A stretch of 64,000 nt of DNA, taken from NCBI GenBank assembly GCA_000231825.2, contig JH720296.1, positions 186,001 to 250,000 of the forward strand. Direction: 5' to 3'. Under the pieces are notes generated by a model, which saw only the letters and a list, made by a program, of their open reading frames with translations, ran no database searches and had not been told where the DNA came from. The stretch comes from Tetrahymena elliotti 4EA. Taxonomy: Eukaryota; Ciliophora; Oligohymenophorea; Hymenostomatida; Tetrahymenidae. The number at the start of each line of letters is the position of its first letter. Position 1 is the first letter of the stretch. A program made the translations under genes and the position numbers. Positions 24,030 to 38,500 of the stretch are shown one piece after another.

Positions 24030-26468
24030 TCAATTTATTGGTGAATAATGAAGATTCTTTGATTTAAGGAAAGAATAAATTACATTTTCAATCATAATAT
24101 TAGAATAATGAACTGAATGTTATTCAGTAAAGCTCTTCAAATCTTATAAAATGTTGATTATTTTACTCACTTCATATTAGCTATTTTGATTATTTGTTAA
24201 AAAATTTTTTTACAAAGAATCTAAAATCTGATCCAATTAATCTGTGATGTAATTTATATCTTTAACATTTTTTAATTAAGATAGCATATAAACACAATAA
24301 TATTTTGATTGAAACTCAATTAAATCCTTTTATTATTTTAAATTATTAAGTATTTAATCCATCTATATCTATTCATTGGACTCATTTATGTTTTATTCAA
24401 ATCTGTCTGTTAGATTGTCAGCATAACTCATCTTAAATTTAAGTTCTAAAGAATTTTATTTAAAAATATAATCACTGTTTTTTACTTAATCCAAAAAGCA
24501 CAGAGATACTACCTTCAAGACAGGAATATCTTAGCCTACAAATATATTTTATTTTTTTTGCTAATCAAACTGAAATTGATATCTTAGATAATACTTATAA
24601 TCAGAATTGTGCTAAAGAAAAGGTATTTAAATTTAATTGCCTTAAAATATATTGTCTTCTTTCCAAACTTTTTATCCTCCATATTTATGTAAAATTAATA
24701 CTTTAGGCAGGATTGAATTTTTAACTGAGTTAAAATGTTATTAAGCATATTCTAACTCAGTAAGAGGTCTAACCATTCCAGAACATTTAAAGCTAATTAT
24801 TCTTTTGATTTAGCACAACGTTTCAGCTACTTAAGGAATCTACTCATTATTTATTTGAGAAAATGGGATAAGATAATAATTTCCTGAAGATTAAATAGCT
24901 AATTTGTTGATAAAACTCTTCAAATTCTCATCTGCATATTCAAAAATATTAATTTGAAATCTATTTTTTTTATCTATTAGATTGTATTTGTATGTTATTT
25001 ATATTGTCTATTTAAGACTCACACCATGAGTAAACCAAATAGCTTGAGTTAAAAAATTTTCTTAAACCCTCGTTTCTATCAGGCTCTTTAATTATTCAAA
25101 AATTTGAAGCTTTTATTCTTAATTAATGGTATTTCCTAATTCATTATCTTTAATTAAATTTTTTAAATAATTTTTATTTGACTGATTACAACTCAATAAA
25201 GGTGTATTGCAAATCTCGTTTTCCTTGAAATAAATTATGCATACTCTATCATTCTCAAAAGAGTTAAGTAAAAAAAATTCAACTGCCCTCTTAGTATATT
25301 ATACTGAGAAATCTTCTATTATAATATACATATCGTATGGAGTGTATATAAGTTAAGATAAGTTAGATTTTTAACTTGTAGAATTTATAAACTGTTTCTT
25401 ATTATTCTAATTTTAATCAAAATACTTGTTTTAGATTTTTTAATGCTGCCTCCATTAAGTTTCATATTTCTATAAATTTTCCTTTGATTTTTCTGGTAAT
25501 TCTATTCTCATCATCACATCTGAAGAGCAAGAATTCTAAGTTTCACTAAGTTCTTATATTTTATTACTAACTTCAAGAGAAACTTTCAAATTATCTTCAA
25601 TAAATTTTTTATTAAAAAATTTGAAATATGAAATAAAATCTTAATTTATTTGACTTTCCTTAAGAATATGATTGTTAAAACTACTTTCCCTTTCAGATTT
25701 TTTCTCTAACTCGGATGAACTTTCTAGCTTTTAATTTATGGTTTCACTTTTATTTTAATTTTATTTATTTATGATATTATTCTATTAGCTGAATGATCTA
25801 TTTTTATCTTACATTACATTATTAAGTAATTAATTAGAATACCTTCTCCTAATTTATTTTACAGCAGTAGCACAACGAGGAGGAGTTATTTAGTTTACAT
25901 CAGGACTGGAATACATAATATTGCTTACTTCAGTTTAGATTTTACTCTTTAGTGGGGAATCATAAATTATAATATCATTATCAAAATTATTTGAATATTC
26001 TGTTTGATTTAGTATTTATGGTTTTTTAATTTAAAAACTTTTGAATTTAGTAAATGCATTTTTATTTTAAGCATTGTTTAACATTTAATTAATTTATTAA
26101 TTAGTTTCTTTCTTAAATTAAAGATTTAATATATTTTTCCTTGGAGTTTATGGGTATTAGTTGTTATTTATTTGTTCAATTTATTTAGGTTACTAATATT
26201 CATTCTTATAAAATAGTATCTGTTATAGAGTATTTCTCTTTGATGTACTGCTACTTCTACATCTTCTATATAAAAGGTTACTTCTATTTAAGGACATAGA
26301 TCTTTACTAAATTTATTCATTAAATTATTATCTATAAAGGGATAGCTCATCTTGTTAAATAAAAGGACCATTAACTTTCTTATTATATTTAATGCTGATA
26401 GATATTTTACGATCAGGCTGCAATCTTAAATAAAAACTTTGGGATAAAACAGTTTTCTAATCACACAT
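24030..26468 (-). CDS. VWA-like protein 1, 812 aa
   Basis: One intronless frame of 813 codons, ATG 26468 to TGA 24030-24032. The N-terminus (KTVLSQSFYLRLQPDRKIS) is followed by a Ser/Arg and Q/N-rich linker. A short conserved motif DVMMRIELPEK precedes the von Willebrand A-like fold, which starts TPYDMYIIIEDFSV and continues with SFENDRVCIIYFKENE and FLTQAIWFTHG. After it comes the family signature KYGGQKVWKED and a helical C-terminus. The metal-binding DxSxS is replaced by EDFSV, so this copy probably lacks a working MIDAS. VWA folds usually mediate protein-protein binding. The partner and cell location are unknown; I see no signal peptide or transmembrane span. It is the most diverged member of the four-gene array. 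Confidence 0.8.
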
Positions 26469-27071
26469 TTAAATAAATTTAGTTTGATTATCTTGGATGC
26501 TTTTTCAGAGTTATTTAGGAAAATAATTAATGATAAATATATTAGCAAATATTTGCTTTGAATAATTTTTATTTCTGAAGTATCAAAATATGTAATGAAT
26601 GGTGTATCAAAATTAATTAGGAAGATATGAATAAATTTAAATCTTTTGTCTACTTTATGTCTTTTAAATTATCTAATCTCTTTGGAAAAAAGCAAATATT
26701 TGATCTCAAAGCTGTTTCTGATGCATTTATTTGTATATCAAAAACATAATTTGGAATAGAGAACAAATAAATATATACATAAGCAGCAGTTATTATCTTT
26801 GAAAAAAGAAAATTAAAAATTATTTGATGCTAAGAATTTTAAACAAATAATCAATGTATATTTAAACAGCATTTAAGAAGAAACTTTCTTTTGCTGCGTA
26901 AGACAGAAGAAAAAATAAATTTGTTAGTGTTATATAAGAAATAAATAAATAAAGTACTATTTTTGATAAAATATGTGTATAATAATTATATAGATTAATT
27001 AATTGATTAAGTCATCTCTTTATGAGGTGGTCATTTGTTTATTATGAATAAATTAATTTAATTAAATTTGT
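26469..27071. other. Spacer between VWA-like genes 1 and 2
   Basis: About 600 nt, A/T-rich. It contains the promoter of VWA-like gene 1. Nothing else is recognisable. Confidence 0.45.
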
Positions 27072-29810
27072 TCAAATTTTTTAATTTTAGTAGATTCTTT
27101 GGTAATAGAACTATGCATAGTTCATGTAATACTCAGAAATCTAAGTATTAAACGAAATTTCTGTTTTTGTTAATTGTGATTTTTGATATTTGTGTGCATT
27201 TAAAAATGAAATTAATTTGTTTTATAGATTATTATCGATTTTATTTGATTATTGAATTTTTTCATGTAATTATGAGATGTCTTCTAAAAATTCTTCAAAA
27301 TAAAGAGAAATCTCAACGAAATACTCTTACAAAATCTGTTCTAAATTTTCTTCGAATTTCTATAAGCTAAATTCCCTCTCAAAGTTATCTTACAAGTTCT
27401 TAAGAAGTAACTCAAAGCTGTCAATGATTTGATATTTAAATGAATTTCTTAAGACAGTAGGATTATATGGATTATGAATTAGTGATTCTTATTCTGTTTA
27501 GTAGATGTCTCCATTTTCAAATGTAATTTTTTTAATTTACTCATTGTATATATATTACTAATATTTTTGTGATTCAAAAAAAACTAAACAGGCTGCTTTG
27601 AATACAGATTTCTCAATCTATTCATAACCAATTAAATGTCTATTTGCAGGGAAGCAATATCTCAAGCTATAATTCTTTGAGCAACCTGCTACAAGATTGT
27701 GAAGATCAATAGATTAGGCTTCTAATTCTGAGTCTTCTTTCCATATTAAGTCTCCACCATATTTCCTCTCAATAGTTAATTTTTCAATAAATTTTTTATC
27801 TAAAGTTGGCATAATCATAACACTTGACTTAAAACCTACTGTCGATTTCAGTTAACCAAGAGATTTTGCAGCTATCTAAGGTAAATAAGATGCTTCTTCA
27901 ATAAAATGATAGTCCCCCTATTAATTGTAAGAAATTTACTATATAGTTGGATCGCAATTATTATTTTTCAAATGAAATGTATTTACGAAAAATGTAAACT
28001 AATTTCTTTATTATAAAAGATTTATCATTTCATTTAATTGCTTTGGGTTTGAACCTTCAGTAAAATAGTAAATTTATGAAATAAAATTTTTATATTGTCT
28101 ATTTCTCAATACTTCAACAGCTTATTCTATTAATTCGACAGCTTAAATATCACCTTATGGGTTCAAGAAATTTAAAGTGTCATTTAAATACTATTTGTTT
28201 GATAAGTCACACTTTACCAATTTAGATTTAATAATTTCAGATGAATTAGGATATACCAAACAGACTCTATCAAATTAGGATGATTGTTAAACAATAAAAT
28301 TTATTGACTTCTTGATATTAGCAACGTTTCTTGGGTTAACATTGTCATCAACCACAATTACTAAATCATATGGACTCCAAGTATAATCTTTAGTAGAATA
28401 TTTCTTGTAGTTAATTTATGGATTTTAACCTTTTGTATTAATTTCTACTTTTTTTTATCTGAGAATGTTTACATAGCGATTAATTGCTGATTCTGTTTTT
28501 TCTGGGAGATTTATGCTGGCCATAACATCTGAAGAAGAAGATTTTTTATCAAAAAGCTAAACTCTTTCACGATCAATCTATACTTATAATTCTAGATTTT
28601 CTTAGAGAAATAGTTTATTTACTTGAGTGAACTCCTCCAAAAATTTTTAATTTAATGGTTCTTCGCACCAAGATGATTACTTTAAAAAGAGCTACGAGAT
28701 TGATCTAGATTGGTCTTCTTAGGAGTCTGTTGAGTTTAAGCTGAGTCTGTTTGATGATATTGGCTATTGCTATTTTATTTCTTCATCATAGATATTTAAG
28801 TCCTTCATTTAACTGAATCCTTCTCTTCTTTGCAAAGATATTTCATTCATTTTTATTTGCTTAAATAGTCCATCGTTAAATTATGTTTCATCGTTTTTAA
28901 TTTTAATTTCTTCCTCTTCGCTAGAAAAAATAGGATGCTACTTTTATTTTTCTTAGATTTTTTTTTAATTTTATTAATCTCTAATTTTAATTTGAGGAAC
29001 GGCACTAAATTTTAGTGGATTTTAGCAAAGAGTTGAGGATCCTTCTTCTCTTCTAATACTTTATTACTCGATGTTGTTGTTATATCTTTGATTTATCCAT
29101 ATGTTTATTCTAAATTGATTATTTTTTTAAGTTTTTAGAAAATCAGAGTTCTTTCTCATATTTTTCAAAGGTGATGAAGATCTTTACTTTGGGGCAAATT
29201 CACATTTTTTTGAGTGTGATTCTACTTTAGCCAAGTAATAATTTTCATTATCATCTTCTGAGAAGTCATCTTTGAACTTTGGTTATTAAAAATTTATAAT
29301 CTTTCTCTTACTTGGTGAGGCAGAAAAAGGTAAATTAATTTTATTTTATGAAGTTTTATTAGGCTCGGTGTTGTATTTAATCGAATGATCAAATCTATTT
29401 TTTTTATTTTATGTAGGTAATTATTTGCCAATCTCACTTTTTTGAGTAAAATTTGTTTATTCTGTAACTTATTAGTCAATAATTCTAATATTGCTGAATT
29501 TTTGGGGATATTTTGTTTGAAATTGTTTTGTATTAGTGAATTTATTTGAGTTGTTAGTAAGAAGTATTTAAAACTTTGATTGAGAATATTTATTTGGAGT
29601 AATTGTTTTTTACTCAAGCAAATTTAAATTCTATGAGTCTGAGGATTTTGGGTTAAATTAATGCTTTTCTAACTTTTTACCTCTAGAATAAACTGTCTAC
29701 AAATGTAGACTTTTAGAAACGTTGATCAGCTATTATTCATCTTTGTGGCATTTATTAATTTATGTAAAATTGTATTATTATGTTTCAGCAAAAGAAGCAG
29801 TGTTACTCAT
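27072..29810 (-). CDS. VWA-like protein 2, 912 aa
   Basis: An intronless frame of 913 codons, ATG 29810 to TGA 27072-27074. A long, mostly disordered N-terminus (Ser, Lys and Gln rich, with SPSKRKIINF and SSSPLKNMRKNS) occupies roughly the first 450 residues. Then come the motif DVMASINLPEK and the VWA-like fold: WSPYDLVIVVDDNVN, SQFDRVCLVYP, NFISQIYYFTEGSN and GDYHFIEEASYLPQIAAK. The signature KYGGDLIWKED is followed by a C-terminal region with heptad-like helices. The MIDAS motif reads DDNVN rather than DxSxS; the spacing is kept with Asn in place of Ser, so residual metal binding is possible. The function is unknown; a cytosolic binding or scaffold role is inferred from the fold only. Confidence 0.83.
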
Positions 29811-31569
29811 AAATAAAAAGTAAAGGAAAAAACAGTATAATTTGAGATAGATTAGATATTAGTCTTCTTGAAATTAATTTACTTTTTAGATATAATGCCA
29901 ATATTTTACTTTTTTTATTTAATTCTTTATAAGCATTTTTACTTTCTAAATTTGGGTAATAATATGATAAATTCCAACAGTATTTATATTTACATGCAAT
30001 TACAATTTTTTTATATAATTAATCCGTAATTTACTTATTTTAAAAAGAAAAAGCAATTTTTCTACTTCACCGATTAAGAAATTAAGTCAATCATTTCAAT
30101 ATTTGTCTATATCATATTATTATAATCTGCGATTCTAATATTGCTAAACTTCAGAAAGTTAATAAAATAGTTTTCTTAAAAATAAAACTTCGTAGCTTTT
30201 TCGCTTTGGGAGGAGTTTGGCAAAAACATAAATTTGTAGATTTTAAATGCAAGAAAATGACAGCATTAATTTTGCTCTAAAATCAGTAAAAAATACTCAA
30301 ATATTGTATCTACTCAGTGAAATTTGAAACAAGATATGAAGATATTTAAATTTTATTGAATGCTTTTAGTTATTGATGCTGTGATTTGTAATCCCTGTGC
30401 TTTATTTATAATTTTCGTCTATTTTAGATTTGTGTTTGATTTGATATACATTAAATTTTACATTAATAAATTGATCTATCAATAAAATTTAGATACATAA
30501 AATAATCTGAGTTTTTTAAATAGTCAACTAAAATCTTTTTAAAAAAAACTTCAAAAAGAGAAGGTTCTATAAATTGCATTAAAAAAGCAAACGAATAATA
30601 AAAAAATCAGTTTTTTGCCAATTTATTGTTGATAAAGATAAATATTAAGTTTTTTTGTTTATTCTTTCACTTTTAATTCCAAAATTTTAAGTTTTTTAAA
30701 AAAGTTATCCCTTTTCTTTAATATTAAGAGATCATATAAAATTCACCCTATTTTGCTAATTATGACAATTTGTTCTCTTAATAAGTTAGTAATGATTACA
30801 ATTCTTTTATCTTTATATAAAAAGTTATCAATAAGCATCACCAATTTACAGATTATAATTTTTATTTTTTTATTTTTTGCTGATATTAAATCGAACAAAT
30901 TTTCTCGTGGCTATAAGGTTACTTATGCTATTTCTTATAAAAGATTATTGAATTACAGTTTTTGATTATCAATGAATTATATTTAACTATTAATTTTGTA
31001 TTTGAGAAAGGATAAAATTAAACAATTTTAGTTTTTGATAATCTATGCATTTTAATTTACTAATTTGCTTATTGTTTAAATATTATTCAAAAGTAATTCT
31101 AAAATCATTTCCTGCAGAGTATAATTATATATAAATTTACAGTAAAATATAAATTACTCTTTATAGATCACAAATATTGCAAATTCCAAACAAATAGATA
31201 AAGTGATAGATACTGGAAATGGTAAAAAGTAAGAATTTTAATCAAAAACTAATGGTAATTAAAAAGTGATTAAAGTCTTTGATTAGCTAAATAATTTTAG
31301 GCAAAAGAGAAATGATTTGATTGCATTTTGTATAATTATTTAATTTAATGGTTTTTTATTGTTTTGATTTGAATACCTCAACTGAAAAAATTAATTTACG
31401 CATTTTAATATAGAACAATTAATATAAAGAAAGACTAATTATAACATAATTTATTATTAATAATATTTGTTTGTGGTTTTTAGAATTAAAAAATGAATTT
31501 GATTTAGAAAGTTTTTAAAATTTATTGGATTGTAAGTTGATTAGTTTGTTTATGAGTAAGTAAATTCAC
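29811..31569. other. Spacer between VWA-like genes 2 and 3
   Basis: About 1.76 kb, the longest gap in the array. A 70-codon plus-strand frame at 30753-30965 has only hydrophobic A/T-simple composition and is not called. No degenerate extra copy of the VWA family was recognised here. Confidence 0.45.
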
Positions 31570-34161
31570 TCAGTTGGAAATATTTTAATTTGCTAGATTT
31601 TATAAGTAGAATTGCATGTAGTTCATAAAGTGGTCACTCAATTTTATTTCATAACTCATTCTCTTTTAAAAAGATTCTGCTTTCTGTAACATTTGAGATT
31701 ATAAAAAAGCACTGATTTCGTATTTTTTATTTGCCCTCAATTCTTCAGGATATTTTGAATAGTGTTTTAGAGACTCAGTAAATTTGATCAAATCATCTGT
31801 TGCTAAATTGAAGGAAGAATTAAATAAATTATTGAGATAGCAGATAGATTCTTCAAGTTTTTTAGATGCATATTGATGTTCTCCATTTTCAATTAATTTT
31901 AAATACCCTATCAGCTCAGGTAAAAGCCTGTATTTATACGAGTTTTTCAGCACTTCTGTATTCGTAATAAACTAAGGGGAATTCTAAATGTCATAGTTTC
32001 TAAAATGTAATTAAAGTAAGGTATCTCTAATTATATATTTTTGAGATTCATATAAATTTTCATGACAAGCATAAACATGTGCCTTAAACACTTAGTGTTA
32101 TTCATTTTCTTAAGTTAATTTGAAATGTGTTTCTTTGAAAGAAAATCTCAAGTTAAATTATCTGGTAGTTCCTGAGTTTATTTAAGTTAAATCAAAAGTA
32201 TATTCATCATGGTGTTAATTTTCTTTCCATATTGCATCTCCTCCATATATTAGGTTGATTTTTGGGCTAGGGATGTAGTTATTTATCTTATCTTCTTATT
32301 AAACTTTTTTTGAGTTAAAATTTGCCTGATTTTTATTTCCAAGCTATTAATTACCACATTTAGAAACGGTAGCACTCACCTTAAAGCCAACTAAGGTTTT
32401 AACAGATCCGAGAGCCTTAGCACTGAACTAAGCTATTTAATCTTCATTTTCCACAAAGAAATAGTAGCCTCCACTTCCATGAGATAAATTCTATAAATAG
32501 TTTTAGCTCAAAGAATCTGTGAAAAGGCTTTTGGTATTCAAAGAATCATCATCAGGATTTTTGATGTGGAATGTATAGAAAGAAAAAGAGTTTTTGATAT
32601 TCAAATGAATTAGATCCTCTTTAATTTATTCTGAGAATTATTTACTAATTTATCCATATGAATACCAAAAGACAGAAGTCTAATAATTTTCGTATTTCTT
32701 TTCTTATATGGTCCAAAAAGCATTCAACAGGGCTCTGTGGTTAGAAAGCTTACTATTTGTTTAAATTTTCTGAAGAATGTCTGTTAAAGTTTTTTTCATA
32801 ACGCTTGAGCCACGCACTAAATTTGATTTTAGAATCTTATTTCCTATTGGAATTATCAAAGATATTCTGTCGTTTTTATTCGAATTTGATATAATAAATT
32901 CTATTGAGTTTGTAACCTGTTTTAAAACTAATTAGTTCATATTTACATCCAAAACTATAATTAGATCGTAAGGTGAAGTAATGTATTCCTTTGTGTTGTA
33001 TATTTTGTTTCTTAAGGGGACACCTTAGTTTCTAGATAGGATAATATCTTATTTTCTTATTTGATCTTACTAATTACGACGAAAGTTATTTAGGTATTGC
33101 TCTAAAAGCTATTAGTTCTTTTCAGGGAGTTCAATAGATACCATAACATCAACAAAAGACTATTTTCCAGAATATAAGTCAATGACATTTTTTTCTGAAG
33201 TCAAACCAACCTGCAAGTTTTCCTCTAAATAGCTTCTATTAATTTCAATAAAATCACTCAAATATTAAGAATCTAATTGTTCGTCATTATTTAATATTTC
33301 GAGTTGGGAGTGATCATAAGAATCGTATGCAATGGAAAATATTTAATTTTGATTTTCCTCTTCAATAATTTATTTTTTTTCTATTTCATTTTAATTTAAT
33401 TGAGAAGGAACTTTTATTTCTGAATTTAAATTGAATTTAAATTTATTCAATTAATTTAATTAATAATTATTCGAAATTGATCTTCTCCTTTCATTTAAAT
33501 TTAAGAATTATTATTAAATTGGTTTTAATTTTTAATTATTGTTTGATGGATTTTATTATTAATCATATCCAAGTATTTTTTGATTCAATTCGTTGCTTTT
33601 ATTACTGCTATTCTTATTAATTGTTTATTTATTCTCGAATTATTTACAGTCCAATATTGTTTTCTAATTATTCACAGAGAATCTACGTTTAACTGGTGAC
33701 CTTTTATTTTTTACAGAGTAGTCAGGACTATATTAGCTATCTTCAACTTTAGATTCTCTTGGAGAGGAAGTCAAAACATTCTAGACTTCTTACTCAAATC
33801 TTAAAAAGTTTTTTGTCTATGCTTTTTGGTTACTATTATAGTCAATATCTTGCATATAAAGAGTTTCATTATTTTAGGTTGCAATTTTTTAATTTGGACT
33901 TGAATAAAGAGAGTTAAAAGGACTACTTATATCAGTTGAGTATAGAGAACAGTTGAGCTTATCTTTTAAAAGTTAATTTTTATTTTAATTGTTAATTTGA
34001 TTATGAATAGAATAAACTCTATTGTTTCTTATTTTTTTTACTATGTAATTTCTTTATTTAGAAGAATTTTCTCGATTTTCAGAGGGTTATTTTTATTCAG
34101 TATTTATAATGTAATTTTATTTTTGCTCTAAATTAGTTAACACAATTCTATTTTATCTCAT
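31570..34161 (-). CDS. VWA-like protein 3, 863 aa
   Basis: An intronless frame of 864 codons. ATG 34161 is the first Met after an in-frame TGA, which supports the start. The N-terminal 400 residues are Asn/Ser/Lys-rich with a basic RSPVKRRFSVNN patch. The family motif DVMVSIELPEK comes next, then the VWA-like fold: SPYDLIIVLDVNMN, KNDRISLIIPIGN, TSVFWYSYG and SGGYYFFVENEDQ. YGGDAIWKEN and a helical tail (SFQKRMSYEIKLSDHFMNY) follow. The MIDAS position reads DVNMN, with the first Asp and spacing kept and both Ser replaced by Asn. The similarity is strongest to VWA-like protein 2, especially in the C-terminal MNYxQFY motif. The biological role is unknown. Confidence 0.83.
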
Positions 34162-34724
34162 GTTTCTGGTTATTATTTAATAAAATTATTTTTGTCAAGT
34201 GCTTTTTAATTAGGAGTTTATTGGAAGCTTGTTTAAAAAAGAAAATTTTTTGTAATTCAAGTACGGATAATCTTTTAAATAGGTTATTTGTATTTTTAGT
34301 TTATTTTTTGTAATAAGAAATGTTTATATCTATCTATTATAATCAAATAGATAAAATACTTATCCTCTGATTTATCTTTGAAATTAACTCTTGTAATCTC
34401 AATATATGTGCCTATTTTTTAGGATCAAATTCATCAAATCAAATCAAATAGATTGCGCATTTGAATTAATTAAAAACAAAAATTTAATATGATCTTTCTA
34501 GGTTATTTTTCTATCCTAATATAAAATTTTTTTATTATTAAAAGATATGCTTATGCTTAACAAATTCTTTTGTTTTTAAATATTATGATGCCAAAAAAAT
34601 GCAAGTCATATTATAAACTAAAATTTAAGTAGCTATCAGAAAGTTTATTTTTCTTTTATGGCAACTTCAAGTGAGGAATATCAATATATGTGCAATGTAT
34701 ATTATCTTAAAAAATCTTCCTAAT

Positions 34725-34740
34725 TATATATATATATATA
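34725..34740. repeat. (TA)8 dinucleotide run
   Basis: Eight consecutive TA units directly abut the 16-bp palindrome. Together they could form an easily melted or cruciform-prone site, but no function is shown. Confidence 0.8.
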
Positions 34741-34755
34741 GTACCCTAGGGTACT
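34740..34755. promoter_or_regulatory. Perfect 16-bp palindrome AGTACCCTAGGGTACT
   Basis: A perfect inverted repeat with six consecutive-strand G/C positions inside very A/T-rich DNA, about 580 bp upstream of the start of VWA-like gene 3. A dimeric-protein binding site is one possible explanation. The palindrome is seen directly; the role is a guess. Confidence 0.35.
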
Positions 34756-35511
34756 GCCTTACTAAAGGCTACATATAAATAGAATACCTATGCTTATTTT
34801 GGTTTTACTTTTCTTTTTAGGGGATTTTTTGATTTTAAGAAAAATTTTTTTTCTTCCTAATTATTATTTAAATTACTCTTTTATAAAGATAGGGTTGTTG
34901 TAGATAAAAATTGTTACCTCAAATTATATCCAATTTTAAATAATTTTCTTAAATAAAATAAATCAAATGAAAAATAGTAAAAAGCGTTTTCTCTTTCAGT
35001 GAAATCAAAAATTTTATTTTCATTTAATAATTTATAAATTAATTCATAAAAAGTAATAAATTCTATTTATTAACCATTTTTCAGTATGCTCATACAAATT
35101 TTGTTTATGTTACTCTTATACTGACTAACTCTATTAATTGAATATTCACTTCAAACATTATTGTCAAATTTTAATAAAAAAATCAAACAATCTCTTAATT
35201 TTTTTACTTTTATGATAATTATTTGTATTTTTCCTTTAAAAGCAAAATTTCCCTAATATTAAGCAAACATTATTTTGAATTAAACATTTAAATAGAATAT
35301 CTTACAAATATTTAAATCAAATAAATATATCATTATTTCACAAATATTTTAAATTATTCATTTTAGAGTAGTTTTAGACAATGTTCATTGAAAGAAAAAA
35401 ATTTCATGAATAATATTTGATATATTTCAATAAATTCATAACTAATCATTTTTTAGTATTTAAAAATAACAAAATACTCAATCATATAAAGGTAGTTATA
35501 TGAAAATATAA

Positions 35512-38500
35512 TCAAAATTATTCTTAGACTTATTATCTAATATTTACATATTATTGTTTATTTTACAGTTTCTAATAACTATTAACTTTGGAGGAATATA
35601 TCTAAGTGGGGAAATTATTACAACATTAAAGCTTGCAGCTTTAGATAAGGCTCTTAAAATTTAAAATTGATACTATATTTAGTTCAGAATCACTTAAGTA
35701 GGCAAAGAGAGATTTTAGTTAATTAAATATATTTCCCAAACTTTAATGTCCATTTTTTTACATTATTTTCTAAATTTACTAGATAAATTCTTATTTTGAT
35801 TTATTTTTTTGCAAATAAGACTCTAATGCCTCTTCCAGGCTTTCAATACTCTCAAAAAAATTAATATATTTCATTATCTCAAGCCCAGTTGACTAATTTT
35901 TTTCTAAATTCATCTAGTTAAACGAAATCAACCTTGAAGAAGTATGGAAATTGAGGGAAGAAATATATTTTTAGTTTTTATTTTTATTCAAATAAAAATG
36001 AATTTCTGCTTAACATGTGCAAAATTTTTTCAAATATTAAACAGATTTTTTATTTTAAATAATAAATTTATTTGGAGAGGCAAAGAATAAAAAAGTACCA
36101 TTTGCTATTGTAAATTCTGCAATTTCAGATTAAGCAAGTAAGTTAGATGGCTTCAGGTCTATTGAAAAAGGGTAACTCTTTTCTTGACCATGCCTAAGAT
36201 GCTAAATTTTGATGGAAATACTTTTATTGTTATCTTTTTACCAAATGAATTCACCTCCATATAATTTTCTTATTTATTAAGAAAATAGTTTCTACCCACT
36301 TCTTTAAGCATCAACTATCTTTTCTTTTATATTTTACAAATTATTAAAATTTTTCTCTTCCTAAAAATCAATTTTAATATCATAAGCATCTTTTTAATTT
36401 AAGAAGTAATCTTAATTTAATTATTAATTGAATAAAATGCTCTTTGATATAGAAGTTTCCCTTGGGCGTATTTATGTTAAAGTCTCTCTGAATTATTCTT
36501 TTTCTTTCAGATTTATTTATGAGTGCTTAGTTAAATCAACTGAAGCAATTGTTGAAAAAGCAACATTAGAATTTAAATCTATCATAGCTTAATTAACAAC
36601 ATAGTAAAGATCATCAATATTTCTAATCAAATAGTACCTTCCTCTCTTCAGTTATGATATTTTATATAAAGTATCATCTGTCTCTGTTTTAGATCCATAT
36701 TAGAATATTTAAAAAATTAAGTTCTCATCAATACTCTTAAAATCTGAATTATTTTAGGTACTGAAATAATTTAATTTATCCTCTATTTTTTCAAAAATAG
36801 GTGAATTTTACCCATCAGATATCCAAAAAATGGATTATTAGTAATTTGTGTAAGTTTTCTAAGTGAGAGTAAGCAAGGCATAATTCAAAGCTATTTCATG
36901 AAATCCTGCTTTAGATTTTAAAATCTAATAAAATGAATAACTCTATTCTTGGCTTTTACTCTCATACTCATTTAATTCATAATCTTTCTCAAATTATGAA
37001 TTATCTGATTTGCAATTAAAAAGATGCTACTCTAATATATCTTTCATAATTTATTTATTCTGAGTTGTACATAAAAGTAAATTTGTTCTCACACATTTAC
37101 CTCTACTGAAATCAGGAAAGATAAAACATATCCTACAATTTTTTTGAGAAAAATCTAAAATTTATTGAACTGTTTTATGTATTTATTATTAAAATTCGTT
37201 ATTATAATCTACTATTACCACTAAATCAAAAGGACTCCAAACAAAATCTTCTGGATTCAGCTAAGCTTTACCATTGTTATTATCAAATTTTAATAATTTA
37301 TTTGTTTATATCTTAGAATAATTTTTTTATTTCTCATTGTATTTATCTTCTAATTATTTGACATAGTTTGAAATACCTTAAGAGTCCTTTTTAGCTATCT
37401 TTAAATTTAAAAGACAGTCTATATATACACGAAAGTTATTTTGAGGCATTTTTTCAAGCGAAGTTATTTAAAAAGACAAATTATCTGAAATAAATCTTTC
37501 ATTAATTTCAATAAAATCTTTAATATAATTATTGTCTAATGGGGAATCTTAGTTAAGAATATTTTCAAAACGTTTTTAATCATATTCATCATAGCAATCA
37601 AATAAATACTTTTTAATATCATAAAAATAAACTCTTTATTTTTTTTGCTGACTTTTTTGCTTTAGAAGACGTCTCTTATCAGAATTCGTATATTTTTCTG
37701 TGCTTGTGTTTGATTAAAAACTGAAAACTCTTTGTCTAGGACTGCATTTAGTACTACCCTTTGATTGAGGAGTTTGAGGAGAATTTCCAAAAGTAGAGTA
37801 ATCTATAACAGAATCCTCATCAGAGAATTTATAAATTTAACTATTTTGACTCTAAAGTCTTTTTAAAAGATTATTTTAAGTATTAAAATTTTTTTCTTTC
37901 TATTTTTGCTATACATCTATATTTGATTCTACTTTACCTTTATTTGTACAAGGAGAATTTAATCTTACATTCCTTTCACTTCTTTTAGAAATTTTTATCT
38001 AATCTATCCCTAAGTTTAATACAAAAGAATTTGTATTAGATATAGAACTACAATTACTGCTTTAACGTATTCTAATTGTTGGTTAATTTACAATGCAATC
38101 TTAACATTAGTCTTCTAAAATTTGAGAATATTTTGTTTTTATGCTAGATCCATTAGAAGAATTGCTAAATATGCTAGAATTTTTTGCCCTTATTTCAGTA
38201 GATTAATCTTCTATTTAAATAGGTTAGCTTTACTTAAATTTGCTTATCTTTAACCTTTTTTAATTATAATTATTGTTATTTACCCTTTCGGACATTTCGT
38301 TTTTACTACTTAAAAATGACTCTTTCCTCTATCTCTAGATTGAATTATCTTGTTATAAAAAATAATGTTTCTAAAATAAATTAAATAGATCAATTATCTT
38401 TTACTGTTAATAGCAGCTTATGTAGAGATGCTCCTTGCTCTAATGGTTATCTACTGTATTTTTGGTCTACTGCTAACAAATGTTAACATTCTTTTTTCTT

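Larger units (their letters stand above)
34162..35511. other. Spacer between VWA-like genes 3 and 4
   Basis: About 1.35 kb of A/T-rich DNA. It contains a (TA)8 run and a GC-rich 16-bp palindrome near 34740 (listed separately); otherwise nothing recognisable. Confidence 0.5.

Noticed and set aside
30753..30965. 70-codon hydrophobic plus-strand frame
   Set aside because: The composition is that of translated A/T-rich spacer; there is no flanking gene structure.
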